This document shows positions 38,803 through 48,193 of a stretch of 64,000 nucleotides of DNA, piece after piece. Position numbers and translations under genes: made by a program. Positions within the stretch are counted from its first letter, which is position 1; each line of letters opens with the position of its first letter. The notes beneath the pieces are model-generated. The model did no database searches and had not been told where the DNA came from. It saw nothing but the letters and a program-made list of their open reading frames with translations. This DNA comes from Kosakonia arachidis (GTDB lineage Bacteria > Pseudomonadota > Gammaproteobacteria > Enterobacterales > Enterobacteriaceae). Location of the stretch: the NCBI RefSeq assembly GCF_900116535.1, contig NZ_FPAU01000004.1, positions 590,290 through 654,289 of the forward strand. Reading direction: 5' to 3'.

Positions 38803-41800
38803 ATGAATATGTTGCTTTCATTGCTGACCAACCGCATTTTGTGGGGTTTCCTTGGCGTAACAGGGCTGGCTGCCGTGATCTGGATGATCGGTCCCTTGCT
38901 CTCGGTCGTCGACTCCCGCCCGCTTGAGTCAGAGCAAAACCGTATGATCACCATTGCGGTGATGTACCTGATTTGGGTTCACAGCCACATTGTGCCGCGC
39001 CTCTATAATGCCTGGCTCAACCGCAAGCTGATGGATAACCTGAAAAGCGAAGAAGCCAAAGATCCGCTCGAGCGCAAACGCCTGAACAGTGAAGATCAGG
39101 TACTCAATGAGCGTTTCGAAGAGGCTGCACAGGTACTGAAAAAAGCCCACTTTAACCAGCCGGGCCAGCGCGGACAGTGGACGCAGCGCTTCAGCACCCA
39201 GTATCTGTATCAGTTACCGTGGTACGTGATCATTGGCGCGCCGGGTTCCGGGAAAACCACCGCGCTGGTGAACTCCGGCCTGCAATTCCCGCTGGCGGAT
39301 CGCTTTGGTAAAACCGCGCTGCGCGGCATCGGAGGAACGCGTAACTGTGACTGGTGGTTTACCAACGAAGCCGTACTGCTGGATACTGCCGGTCGTTACA
39401 CCACGCACGAGAGTGAGCAGGTCCAGGACGCCAGCGAATGGGCGAAATTCCTCGGTTTGCTGCAAAAATACCGCCGTCGCCAGCCGATTAACGGCGTGAT
39501 TGTGACGATCAGTATCGCCGATCTCCTGACACAGTCCGCAGAAGCCTCCCGCGAACAGGCGCTCAATTTGCGCCAGCGCCTGACCGAGTTGCATGAGCAG
39601 TTGGGCATTCGTTTCCCGGTTTATGTGCTGGTCACCAAAGCCGACTTGCTGAAAGGTTTTCGTGCCTATTTTGCCGGTTTTGACAAAGCGCAGCGCGACC
39701 AGATCTGGGGGTTCACCTTCCCGTGGGAAAAAGCCAGACTGGCGGATTTTGACTTGCAGGGCAGTTTTCTGCAGGAATTTGCCCTGTTACAGCAGCGGCT
39801 GGATGCGGCGCTGCCGGACACGCTGTTGCGGGAAAGCGATGCGCAGGCTCGCGCGGAATGTTTCCTGTTTCCGCAGGAGTTCGCCGCACTTCGCCCCCTA
39901 CTGTCTGACTACCTGAACACACTGTTTGCCCGCTCCAACTTCGAAACCGAATTTTCACCGCGCGGTATCTATTTCGCCAGCGGTACGCAGGAAGGTCTGC
40001 CTTTCGACCGGGTTATGGGTGAACTCAGCCGGGCGCTTTCGTTGCCGCAGGGTAAAGCCGGGGATAACTGGGATTCAGTAAGTAAAGAGGAACCGGTACC
40101 GGGCGGAAAAGGGCAGAGCTTCTTTATCAAGCATGTGCTGCAAAACGTCATCTTCCAGGAAGCAGGCATTGCCGGACAAAACCGCTGGTGGGAGCTACGC
40201 AACCGGGCGGTGATCTGGTCCGGTTATGCGGCGTTGCTGGCGCTGCTGATTATTGTTAGCGCCTTGTGGATGACCAGCTACGGCAATAACAAAGATTACC
40301 TTGATGAAGTACAGGCCAAAGTGCCGGCGCTGGATCAGGAGATCAAAGGCCTGCGTAACCGTCAGCAGGGCGATCTATTTGCCATGCTGCCGCTGCTGAA
40401 CGGACTTTCCGCGCTGCCGCAGAGTAACGCTTTCGACATCAATAATCCGCCTATCACCCGCCGTATGGGATTGTATCGCGGTAACGATGTGGCTGACGCC
40501 TCACAGACGCTGTATCAGAAAGCGCTGCAACAGATTCTGTTGCCAGAAGTGACGATGCGCATTACTACCTGGCTGCGCAACGATAACGGCAGCGATGTGG
40601 AGTATAGCTACGAGGCGCTAAAAGCCTACCAGATGCTTTATCAGCCGAAACATTACGACGGCAAATTTCTGCATTCGTGGGTGATGCTCAATCTGGAGCG
40701 CAATCTGCCGCAGAACGTCACCAAGGCGCAGATACGCCAGCTTGAATGGCATCTGACACAACTTCTGGAGCCGCAAATTCAGTCGTCGCCGTACGCCAAA
40801 GATGAGGCGTTAATCAGCCGCGAGCAGACAATGATTAACCAGCAGCCGCTCTCCACGCGCGTTTATGGTCGTCTGAAACGTCTGCTGGAACATGATGACA
40901 ACCTGAAGCCAGTGTCACTGTCTTCACTGGGCGGGCCGCAAAGCGAGCTGGTCTTTTCGCGGAAAAGCGGCAAACCAGTAAGCGAGGGGCTGCCCGGGTT
41001 GTACACGCCGGACGGCTACTGGAATAACTTCAACGCAAAGATCGCACCTGTCACCGCTTCCCTGCATGAAGATGATAGTTGGGTCCTGGGTGCGACCACG
41101 CAGCCGGAAGACAAACAGCAGACGGATAACGCGGTGCGTCAGCTCTACGCCCGCGACTTTATCGCCTTGTGGGACAGCTTCTTAAGCGACATTCAACTGA
41201 ATAACAGCGCCGATCTGAATCAGCGCATCAATACGGCGCGCTTACTCTCCGGCAACAATTCACCGCTGCGTCGGCTGGTGATCAACCTGAGCCAGCAACT
41301 GAAACTGACACGAGATGAGCCGGAAGACGCTGAAAAAGCGAAACGCGCTGGCAGTCCTAACCGTGGTACACAAATGCTGGAAACTCTGTTCAGCAACCAC
41401 GACGGTACAGCACAAACCACCAATGCCGAGGCCAGTCAGACACCGGAACAGCGCGTAACCGAGCACTTTGCGCCAATTATCGAACTGGCGCAGCCGCTGG
41501 AAAAGGGCGGGAAATCCATCGTCTTTGATGATTTTCTCAAGCAGGTTGATGAGCTGTACCGCTATCTGACCGCGGTTCAGGATGCGGCCAACAGCGGTAT
41601 GCCGCCGCCGGGTAGTGAAGCGATCAGCCGTTTACAGGCCAGCGCCGGACGTCTGCCAGGCGGCCTGCAAACCATGTTCAGTAACATGGCAGTGGGGGCC
41701 AGCAGTGATACACAGCGTCGTGAGCTGGAAAATGTTCGCAAACGTATCAGCGTTGAAGTAGGCAGCTTCTGCCGTCAGGCCATTGCCGGGCGTTATCCAC

Positions 41801-42417
41801 TTGTACGCTCCGCCAGCAGCGAAGTGACGCCGGACGATCTGGCTCGCATGTTCGCACCGGGCACCGGTCTGATGGACACCTTCTTTCGCGATAATCTGAC
41901 CAATAAAGTCGACACCACGCAATCCACCTGGCGCTTTATGCCCGGTATTGACGGCAAAACGCTGCCGGGCAGCGAAGGTTTGCTGGTGCCGTTTCAGCAG
42001 GCGCAGTCTATCCGCGATGCTTTCTTTGCCAATGGCAGCACCACGCCATCATTTCGTACCACCGTGCGCACGGTGCGTATGGATAACACCATCCTGACCA
42101 TGACGCTGGATGTGGACGGGCAAATCCTGCGTTACAGCCACGGGCCGCAGGCGGTACAGATCGTTAACTGGCCGGGATCGGGCGGAACCAACCAGGTGCG
42201 GATGCAACTCGGTCTGGCCAGCGGCACAACCGCGACGCTGGTCACCAACGGCGCGTGGGCACTGAATCGCTTTTTCGATAAAGCCCGCGTCAGCCCAGGC
42301 AGTAGCAGCCTGAGCCGCCAGGCCACATTCACCGTTGACGGGCATCAGGTGACGCTGGAGTTTGCGCCGAACAGCATCCGCAACCCGTTCCAGCTTCCCC
42401 GCTTCGCATGTCCTTGA
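38803..42417 (+). CDS. tssM: TssM (IcmF), T6SS inner-membrane scaffold
   Basis: TssM spans the inner membrane and joins the cytoplasmic and outer-membrane parts of the apparatus. The 1204-residue protein has two N-terminal helices (about 8-28 and 45-62), a cytoplasmic NTPase-like domain with Walker A GAPGSGKT (about 145-152), a third helix near 470-490, and a long periplasmic region including the IcmF and DUF1215-type domains. The C-terminus ends in a jelly-roll-like segment with PFQLPRFACP. Length is typical of TssM. tagF follows by 17 bases. Confidence 0.96.
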   Translation: MNMLLSLLTNRILWGFLGVTGLAAVIWMIGPLLSVVDSRPLESEQNRMITIAVMYLIWVHSHIVPRLYNAWLNRKLMDNLKSEEAKDPLERKRLNSEDQVLNERFEEAAQVLKKAHFNQPGQRGQWTQRFSTQYLYQLPWYVIIGAPGSGKTTALVNSGLQFPLADRFGKTALRGIGGTRNCDWWFTNEAVLLDTAGRYTTHESEQVQDASEWAKFLGLLQKYRRRQPINGVIVTISIADLLTQSAEASREQALNLRQRLTELHEQLGIRFPVYVLVTKADLLKGFRAYFAGFDKAQRDQIWGFTFPWEKARLADFDLQGSFLQEFALLQQRLDAALPDTLLRESDAQARAECFLFPQEFAALRPLLSDYLNTLFARSNFETEFSPRGIYFASGTQEGLPFDRVMGELSRALSLPQGKAGDNWDSVSKEEPVPGGKGQSFFIKHVLQNVIFQEAGIAGQNRWWELRNRAVIWSGYAALLALLIIVSALWMTSYGNNKDYLDEVQAKVPALDQEIKGLRNRQQGDLFAMLPLLNGLSALPQSNAFDINNPPITRRMGLYRGNDVADASQTLYQKALQQILLPEVTMRITTWLRNDNGSDVEYSYEALKAYQMLYQPKHYDGKFLHSWVMLNLERNLPQNVTKAQIRQLEWHLTQLLEPQIQSSPYAKDEALISREQTMINQQPLSTRVYGRLKRLLEHDDNLKPVSLSSLGGPQSELVFSRKSGKPVSEGLPGLYTPDGYWNNFNAKIAPVTASLHEDDSWVLGATTQPEDKQQTDNAVRQLYARDFIALWDSFLSDIQLNNSADLNQRINTARLLSGNNSPLRRLVINLSQQLKLTRDEPEDAEKAKRAGSPNRGTQMLETLFSNHDGTAQTTNAEASQTPEQRVTEHFAPIIELAQPLEKGGKSIVFDDFLKQVDELYRYLTAVQDAANSGMPPPGSEAISRLQASAGRLPGGLQTMFSNMAVGASSDTQRRELENVRKRISVEVGSFCRQAIAGRYPLVRSASSEVTPDDLARMFAPGTGLMDTFFRDNLTNKVDTTQSTWRFMPGIDGKTLPGSEGLLVPFQQAQSIRDAFFANGSTTPSFRTTVRTVRMDNTILTMTLDVDGQILRYSHGPQAVQIVNWPGSGGTNQVRMQLGLASGTTATLVTNGAWALNRFFDKARVSPGSSSLSRQATFTVDGHQVTLEFAPNSIRNPFQLPRFACP

Positions 42418-42434
42418 ACTGCAAAGGAACGCCA

Positions 42435-43142
42435 ATGACGATGACTTCAGCAATAAGCTGGTACGGAAAACTGCCGAGTGCCGGTGATTTTTTACAGCGC
42501 CGCTTTCCCGATGCGCTGCAACGGCAGTGGTCCCACTGGTTCCAGGTGGGGTTGATGAACTGGCAAAAAGAAGAACAGCGCGCCAGCGATCGCCAGTTCG
42601 GCAATGCGCCGGTATGGAATTTTGTTGTCCCGCCCATGCTAGGCGGGCAGCAAGTACAGATGGGATGTCTGCTGCCGGGCCGCGACAGCGTCGGGCGGCA
42701 GTATCCGATTTGCGCGCTGATGGCGATTAACCCGCTGGAGTGGACACCGCGCCATCTGGCGCAGGCGGGCGACTGGTATCAGCAACTAGGCCGCACGCTG
42801 CTGCACGCTATCCGCAATGGCTACTCGCCGGAACAGCTCGATCAGGCGCTGCTGTCGATTCCGCCGGTGCAACTGGTTGCGCCGGAATCACGCTCGGAAA
42901 TTCTTGATGTGATCGGTTATGAAGGCGACGGCGAATCGACCATTGGCTGGAATCAGGCCGCCGAATGTTTTGACCCGCTGCGCCAGATCAGTTTCTGGTG
43001 GACCAACCGCAGCGACGGTTATCCACTCTATACACACGTACACAGCGGTAATTTTACCGGGCAGCTCTTTACGCTGCTGTTTGACCCAGCTGGAGGCGCA
43101 AGACCCGGTCGCCACGGTCTTTACCCACCGATGTTTGAATAA
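42435..43142 (+). CDS. tagF: TagF, T6SS post-translational regulator
   Basis: A 235-residue protein of the DUF2094 (TagF) family, with the family start WYGKLPSAGDFLQRRF and PVWNFVVPPMLGGQQV. TagF represses T6SS firing in Pseudomonas aeruginosa by sequestering Fha, independently of threonine phosphorylation. With PppA and PpkA in the same locus, it suggests both routes of control exist here. I chose the ATG at 42435, with AAAGGA upstream, over an ATG at 42408 that overlaps the tssM end. Confidence 0.88.
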   Translation: MTMTSAISWYGKLPSAGDFLQRRFPDALQRQWSHWFQVGLMNWQKEEQRASDRQFGNAPVWNFVVPPMLGGQQVQMGCLLPGRDSVGRQYPICALMAINPLEWTPRHLAQAGDWYQQLGRTLLHAIRNGYSPEQLDQALLSIPPVQLVAPESRSEILDVIGYEGDGESTIGWNQAAECFDPLRQISFWWTNRSDGYPLYTHVHSGNFTGQLFTLLFDPAGGARPGRHGLYPPMFE

Positions 43143-43153
43143 GCAGGTTGCGG

Positions 43154-44170
43154 ATGACAATTGACTCTTTACTGGCTCCGGTCACCCCGGAGCAACCGTG
43201 CGGTGAGAATCTGGAGTATGACGCCGACTTCCAGGCGATGGAGCAGGCCAGCCTCGGTAAAGCTGAGCAGCAATTCGGTAGCACGATCATTCCTGCCGAA
43301 CCCGCTGACTGGAACCGCGTGGAGAAACTGGCCACCGCGTTGCTGGAGCGCACGAAAGATATTCGCGTCATGCTGGCGCTGACCCATGCATGGACGCGCC
43401 GTCGCGGCCTGGAAGGCTACGCCGACGGTTTGTTGATGCTGGGTCAGGCATTGGCGCTGTACTGGGATCAGCTTTGGCCGTCACTTAACGACGGCGGTGA
43501 ATTCGATCCCTTTTACCGCATTAATGCGCTGGCTGCGCTCAGCGACAAATCTGCGCTCACCACCGCGCTGCGCCAGTCAATACTGTTACGCAGCAATGGC
43601 GATGAGCTGAGCGTGCGCGATGCACAGGCGCTGCTGGATGGCAGTAAAACCGAATGTGCGGGTTATCCGGGCGGTCGGGTGCGTTTGATTGATGAACTGG
43701 TACGCGGCGGTCAGCCCGGCATTGAAGCTATCGGACAGATTGAAGGGCGCCTGCAAACCATCCGTACATGGCTGCTGGAACAACTGGGCGAAAGCGGGGT
43801 GCCGGAAATGGAACAGTTACTGAAAACGGTCAGCATGATTGCCGGCGCAAGCCGCGCTTCCCGTGGCGATGAACAGCCTGCGTTGTCCGCAGGGGAGGAG
43901 CAAAAAAAAACGTCACCGCAGCAGCCGGTAGCCGCACCGATCGCGGCACACGCCGACTGGCGCACGGCGCAGGTAACGACGCGTGCTGACGCACAGTTGA
44001 TGCTGGAGAAAGTGAAGCAATACTTTACTCAGCATGAGCCGAGTCACCCGGCACCGCTGATGATCGATCGCGTACAGCGATTAATCGAACTTGATTTTAT
44101 GGAAATTATTCGCGATCTGGCGCCCGACGGCATAAGCCAGTTGCAAAACATCTTTGGGCGTCAGGAGTGA
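43154..44170 (+). CDS. tssA: TssA, T6SS sheath/baseplate cap protein
   Basis: A 338-residue TssA protein with the ImpA N-terminal domain (about 1-125), including PCGENLEYDADFQAM, and a variable middle and C-terminal helical region ending DGISQLQNIFGRQE. TssA proteins help baseplate assembly and sheath extension. The short type without a VasJ domain is likely, although subclassification is uncertain. I chose the ATG at 43154 with GCAGG upstream over a TTG at 43148. Confidence 0.92.
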   Translation: MTIDSLLAPVTPEQPCGENLEYDADFQAMEQASLGKAEQQFGSTIIPAEPADWNRVEKLATALLERTKDIRVMLALTHAWTRRRGLEGYADGLLMLGQALALYWDQLWPSLNDGGEFDPFYRINALAALSDKSALTTALRQSILLRSNGDELSVRDAQALLDGSKTECAGYPGGRVRLIDELVRGGQPGIEAIGQIEGRLQTIRTWLLEQLGESGVPEMEQLLKTVSMIAGASRASRGDEQPALSAGEEQKKTSPQQPVAAPIAAHADWRTAQVTTRADAQLMLEKVKQYFTQHEPSHPAPLMIDRVQRLIELDFMEIIRDLAPDGISQLQNIFGRQE

Positions 44171-44244
44171 CGCGTACCGTGTTATGACGACAGGCACGTC
44201 GCCGGCCGTCAAACCTTCACCGCGCATATTCGATGGAGAACATC

Positions 44245-44769
44245 ATGCCAATAAGTAACAGTGGTCAAAAATTTATCGCCCGCAACCGCGCGCCGCGCGT
44301 ACAGATTGAATACGACGTGGAAGTTTATGGCGCAGAGCGCAAAATCCAGCTTCCGTTTGTGATGGGCGTTATGGCGGATCTGGTCGGGAAACCGGTGGAG
44401 AACTTACCGTCTATTGAGGAGCGTAAATTCCTCGAGATCGATGTCGACAATTTCGATGAGCGCATGAAAGCGCTGAAACCACGCGTCGCCTTCAACGTGG
44501 ACAACACGCTGACGGGCGAAGGCCGGTTGAATGTCGATCTCACCTTCGACAGCATGGATGACTTCCTGCCGGATGCTATCGCCCGCAAAGTTGAGCCGCT
44601 AAACAAATTGCTGGAAGCCCGCACGCAGCTTTCCAACTTGCTGACCTATATGGACGGGAAAAACGGCGCGGAAGAGCTGATCGCCAAAGTATTACAGGAT
44701 CCGACACTGCTGAAATCCCTTAGCCAGTTGCCGAACAGCGACGAGAACGCGCAAGGTAAAGAGGAGTAA
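44245..44769 (+). CDS. tssB: TssB (VipA), contractile sheath small subunit
   Basis: TssB forms the contractile T6SS sheath together with TssC. The 174-residue protein has the conserved SGQKFIARNRAPRVQIEYD start and KFLEIDVDNFDERMK. I chose the ATG at 44245 (MPISNSGQ), which has GGAGAA four bases upstream, over the ATG at 44233, which lies in the same frame and is partly inside that ribosome-binding site. tssC follows after three bases. Confidence 0.96.
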   Translation: MPISNSGQKFIARNRAPRVQIEYDVEVYGAERKIQLPFVMGVMADLVGKPVENLPSIEERKFLEIDVDNFDERMKALKPRVAFNVDNTLTGEGRLNVDLTFDSMDDFLPDAIARKVEPLNKLLEARTQLSNLLTYMDGKNGAEELIAKVLQDPTLLKSLSQLPNSDENAQGKEE

Positions 44770-44772
44770 ACC

Positions 44773-46272
44773 ATGAGCAATCCTTCGCAACAACATGAAC
44801 AGCAGGGCGTCCAGGCCTTCAGTCAGGACGAATTTAGTTCGTTGCTGAATAAAGAGTTCCGTCCGAAAACTGACCAGGCGCGTTCTGCGGTAGAAAGCGC
44901 GGTGAAAACGCTGGCGCAGCAGGCACTGGAAAATACCGTAACGTTCTCCAACGACACCTACCGCACCATTCAGAACCTGATTGCCGGTATTGATGAGAAG
45001 CTGTCGCAGCAGATTAACCAGATTATCCACCACGAAGAGTTTCAGAAGCTGGAGAGTGCCTGGCGCGGCCTCAGTCATCTGGTGAATAACACGGAAACGG
45101 ATGAGATGCTGAAAATCCGCTTTATGAGCATCTCCAAGCAGGAACTGGGCCGTAACCTGAAGCGTTTTAAAGGCGTCGGCTGGGATCAGAGCCCGATCTT
45201 CAAAAAAATCTACGAAGAAGAGTACGGCCAGTTCGGCGGCGAACCGTTTGGCTGCCTGGTGGGCGATTATTACTTCGATCACAGCCCGCAGGATGTTGAG
45301 TTGCTTGGCGAGATGGCGCGTATCGGCGCGGCGGCGCACTGCCCGTTTATCACCGGCACCGCGCCAAGCGTGATGCAGATGGAGTCCTGGCAGGAACTGG
45401 CGAACCCGCGCGATCTGACGAAAATCTTCCAGAACACCGAATACGCCGCCTGGCGTTCACTGCGTGAATCCGAAGATGCTCGTTACTTAGGCCTCGTGAT
45501 GCCGCGCTTCCTCTCCCGTTTACCGTACGGTATTCGCACGAATCCGGTGGATAGCTTCGATTTTGAAGAAGAGACCGACGGCGCGAATCACAACAACTAC
45601 ACCTGGGCCAACGCCGCTTACGCGATGGCGACCAACATCAACCGCTCTTTTAAAGAGTACGGCTGGTGCACCTCAATTCGCGGCGTTGAATCCGGTGGGG
45701 CGGTGGAAAATCTGCCGTGCCACACCTTCCCGAGCGACGATGGTGGTGTGGACATGAAGTGCCCGACCGAGATTGCCATCAGCGATCGCCGTGAAGCGGA
45801 ACTGGCGAAAAACGGCTTTATGCCCCTGATCCACCGTAAAAATTCTGACTTTGCCGCCTTTATCGGCGCGCAATCGCTGCAAAAACCGACCGAGTACCAC
45901 GATGCCGATGCTACCGCCAACGCGCGTCTGGCTTCCCGTCTGCCGTATCTCTTCGCTTGTTGCCGTTTTGCACACTACCTGAAGTGCATTGTGCGCGACA
46001 AAATTGGCTCCTTCCGCGAGCGCGACGAAATGGAACGCTGGCTGAACGATTGGGTGATGAACTACGTTGACGGCGACCCTGCCAACTCTTCGCAGGAAAC
46101 CAAAGCACGTAAACCGCTGGCAGCGGCCGAAGTGCAGGTACAGGAGATCGAAGACAACCCTGGCTACTACGCAGCGAAATTCTTCCTGCGTCCGCACTAC
46201 CAGCTGGAAGGTCTGACCGTTTCTCTGCGTCTGGTCTCAAAACTGCCGTCGCTGAAAACCAAAGAGGCGTAA
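44773..46272 (+). CDS. tssC: TssC (VipB), contractile sheath large subunit
   Basis: TssC is the large sheath subunit and is disassembled by ClpV after contraction. The 499-residue protein contains LNKEFRPKTDQARSAVESAV near the N-terminus, WRGLSHLVNNTE near 97-108, GWCTSIRGVESGGAVENLPCH near 297 and HYLKCIVRDKIGSF near 397. Length is typical. A strong hairpin (46280-46308) follows the stop codon, and effector genes begin after it. Confidence 0.97.
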   Translation: MSNPSQQHEQQGVQAFSQDEFSSLLNKEFRPKTDQARSAVESAVKTLAQQALENTVTFSNDTYRTIQNLIAGIDEKLSQQINQIIHHEEFQKLESAWRGLSHLVNNTETDEMLKIRFMSISKQELGRNLKRFKGVGWDQSPIFKKIYEEEYGQFGGEPFGCLVGDYYFDHSPQDVELLGEMARIGAAAHCPFITGTAPSVMQMESWQELANPRDLTKIFQNTEYAAWRSLRESEDARYLGLVMPRFLSRLPYGIRTNPVDSFDFEEETDGANHNNYTWANAAYAMATNINRSFKEYGWCTSIRGVESGGAVENLPCHTFPSDDGGVDMKCPTEIAISDRREAELAKNGFMPLIHRKNSDFAAFIGAQSLQKPTEYHDADATANARLASRLPYLFACCRFAHYLKCIVRDKIGSFRERDEMERWLNDWVMNYVDGDPANSSQETKARKPLAAAEVQVQEIEDNPGYYAAKFFLRPHYQLEGLTVSLRLVSKLPSLKTKEA

Positions 46273-46279
46273 GCAGAAG

Positions 46280-46308
46280 GTGCCGCAGGCGGGATGCGCC
46301 TGCGGCAC
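46280..46308 (+). other. Strong hairpin after tssC
   Basis: GTGCCGCAGGCG and CGCCTGCGGCAC form a perfect 12-base stem with a five-base loop. No T run follows, so it may stabilise the upstream mRNA or allow partial read-through into the effector block rather than act as a complete terminator. Confidence 0.7.
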
Positions 46309-46376
46309 AGTAAGTATCCGGAGGGAAGCCGATAGCGAAGGATGTATTTCTTTAACGCAAGACAGAGGAGAGTTAT

Positions 46377-46883
46377 ATGGGCAACAGGCCATCATTTGTC
46401 GCCGCCTGGGGTGCCGCGGCACAAATATATGACCCAAAAGATCCACTGACCAAGGTGAAGAACGTTATTGGTGGTAAAGTTCGTACGAATTTTGAAATTC
46501 CGGAAAGCGAAGGTGGTTGGGTAAATAGCTGCGCAGTTCGCATGAGTTATGTTTTAAATTATACCGGTTTTCCGGTGCCAAGAATTAATGGTATCACGGT
46601 CTCGGGTGCTGATAAAAAATGGTATTTCTTCCGTGTCGGGGATGTCATTAATTGGTTAACACGGCAATGGGGTAAACCCGATCTGATTGTTAGCTATCCT
46701 TCATTACCGGTCGATAAATTACATAATAAGAAAGGTATTATATTGTTCTCGGTGGATCAGTGGGATGATGCAACGGGCCATGCAACATTCTGGAATGGGC
46801 TGACCTGCTCCGATCACTGTTATTTCAATGCGCCGAATACGAATTACACAACGACCAAAGCCAGCTTTTGGGAGTTGCCATGA
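46377..46883 (+). CDS. Tae4-family T6SS amidase effector
   Basis: A 168-residue predicted periplasmic-acting peptidoglycan amidase of the Tae4 family, which cuts the gamma-D-Glu to mDAP bond. Predicted catalytic residues are Cys52 in VNSCAVRMSYVLN, His135 in ATGHATFWNG and Asp146 in CSDHCYFN, with Cys144/Cys148 placed for the family disulfide. The Cys-to-His and His-to-Asp spacings fit Tae4. No signal peptide is present, as expected for a cargo delivered by T6SS. Base composition is more AT-rich than the tss genes. The immunity gene overlaps its stop codon by ATGA. GAGGAGAG precedes the ATG. Confidence 0.93.
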   Translation: MGNRPSFVAAWGAAAQIYDPKDPLTKVKNVIGGKVRTNFEIPESEGGWVNSCAVRMSYVLNYTGFPVPRINGITVSGADKKWYFFRVGDVINWLTRQWGKPDLIVSYPSLPVDKLHNKKGIILFSVDQWDDATGHATFWNGLTCSDHCYFNAPNTNYTTTKASFWELP

Positions 46884-47305
46884 GAATCGCTAGTTTCGCT
46901 TTGTTATTGGTGTGCGGCAGCGTCCTGGCAGATCAGAAAGAAGACCCGATGGCCTTCATTAAAAATATGCCCTACACGCAAGTGGTGAAGGATATGACGC
47001 TTGCACGCTGTATTGCGCAGGTTGCCGATCCGAAATCACCCTACTCGCTGGACGCGGCGCGAAGCGCAAATGCGATGCGGGAATGGATGCCGTTCGATAT
47101 TGAAAATGGTGACGCAAAAATTAATGCTTTAATCAACCAGTTCAAAGGGACGCTGCATCAATTCCATACGGAAAGCCCGCAAAATGTTAAAGGGCTGACG
47201 CTAAACTGCCTGCGTTTATACCATAGTGCTGAACTGGATAAGTTGGCGAAAGAGGTGCTGCTGAAAAATCCGCAGCACACCTGGCAACAGGATAATCCGA
47301 ATTAA
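46880..47305 (+). CDS. Tai4-family immunity protein
   Basis: A 141-residue exported protein with an N-terminal signal peptide (MRIASFALLLVCGSVLADQ) and a small helical body with cysteines in ARCIAQV and LNCLRLY that can form a disulfide. Position directly after the Tae4 gene, with overlapping stop/start, and general features fit the periplasmic Tai4 inhibitor. I chose the ATG at 46880 with GGAG upstream over a TTG at 46868. Confidence 0.87.
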   Translation: MRIASFALLLVCGSVLADQKEDPMAFIKNMPYTQVVKDMTLARCIAQVADPKSPYSLDAARSANAMREWMPFDIENGDAKINALINQFKGTLHQFHTESPQNVKGLTLNCLRLYHSAELDKLAKEVLLKNPQHTWQQDNPN

Positions 47306-47362
47306 CGTTACCCCCGCGCGCAAATAATGTGTCGCGAAGCGGATTGAAAATAACCGAATTCT

Positions 47363-47382
47363 TTCCCTCATTACGAGGGAAT
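47363..47382. other. Hairpin between the immunity gene and hcp
   Basis: TTCCCTC and GAGGGAA enclose a short loop, forming a 7-base stem. No T run follows. The 225-base gap here probably contains the hcp promoter or leader, but I found no confident promoter. Confidence 0.45.
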
Positions 47383-47530
47383 GAGTGTTTCTGAACAGAT
47401 GCATAATCTTTTCAGAATCAAACGAGGCAGAGGTAAAATATGGACGGTTTTATTCGGCCCCATGCTTACCCGTTTGCCATATAAGCGCTTTTTCGAAAGC
47501 AATATTTATCATTAACGAAGAGTAAATATT

Positions 47531-48013
47531 ATGGCTATTGATATGTTTCTGAAGGTCGATGGAGTTACGGGTGAATCTAAAGACTCTAACCACACCGGCT
47601 GGACTGATATAACATCCTTCACCTGGGGTGCTTCGCAGCCGGGGAATATGAGCGTTGGCGGTGGCGGCGGTGCCGGTAAAGTCAATTTCAACGACCTTCA
47701 CGTCAATGCTCTCATTGATAAGTCGGCCACCGCTATCCTAAAACACTGTGCCAGCGGTAAGCACCTGACTAAAGTTGAGCTTGCAGTTTGCAAGGCCGGT
47801 GGGCAACAGGTTGAGTATGCGCGCATCACGCTGGAAGATGTGCTGGTCACTTCAGTTCAGTACACCGGTTCTGATGATGGTGATCTGGTAGGCATTTCCT
47901 ACGCATTCCAGGCTGCGAAAGTGAAACAGCAGTACTGGGAGCAGTCTTCTTCCGGCGGTAAAGGCGCAGAAACCAGCGCTGGCTGGAATATCAAAGAAAA
48001 TAAAGAAGCGTAA
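47531..48013 (+). CDS. hcp: Hcp (TssD), T6SS inner tube protein
   Basis: Hcp forms hexameric rings stacked as the expelled tube, and can carry small effectors in its lumen. The 160-residue protein has the family start MAIDMFLKVDGVTGESKD and segments FTWGASQPGNMS and KVNFNDLHV, ending in a short Ser/Gly-rich tail. It stands apart from tssBC, with the Tae4/Tai4 pair between. A GNRA-type hairpin follows. Confidence 0.96.
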   Translation: MAIDMFLKVDGVTGESKDSNHTGWTDITSFTWGASQPGNMSVGGGGGAGKVNFNDLHVNALIDKSATAILKHCASGKHLTKVELAVCKAGGQQVEYARITLEDVLVTSVQYTGSDDGDLVGISYAFQAAKVKQQYWEQSSSGGKGAETSAGWNIKENKEA

Positions 48014-48021
48014 TTGCCGAT

Positions 48022-48043
48022 AGCGATCCCGCAAGGGATCGCT
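48022..48043 (+). other. Hairpin after hcp
   Basis: AGCGATCCC-GCAA-GGGATCGCT is a perfect 9-base stem with a GNRA tetraloop, nine bases after the hcp stop. There is no T run, so it may protect the abundant hcp mRNA from 3' decay or reduce read-through into the next gene. Confidence 0.65.
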
Positions 48044-48193
48044 CAATTATTCCACAGCATCATCATTTAATGCGTTATTAATTTCTGTTGGTCGGAATTT
48101 TGTAAAGAAAGATATTTATTTTGTGATGACAAAACAGCCATTGGCGAATTTTTTAGTGTCCCTCTATAACGCAATATTTTACAGGGCTTTGAT

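Noticed and set aside
38929..42453. Several long minus-strand frames opposite tssM and tagF
   Set aside because: These are typical mirror frames of high-GC genes; the plus-strand proteins are unambiguous.
44692..45339. 215-residue minus-strand frame antisense to tssB/tssC
   Set aside because: It lies opposite two strongly recognised sheath genes and its sequence reads as their codon-bias shadow.
47306..47530. Possible sigma-54 promoter before hcp
   Set aside because: No GG-N10-GC element with correct flanks was found, only chance partial matches.
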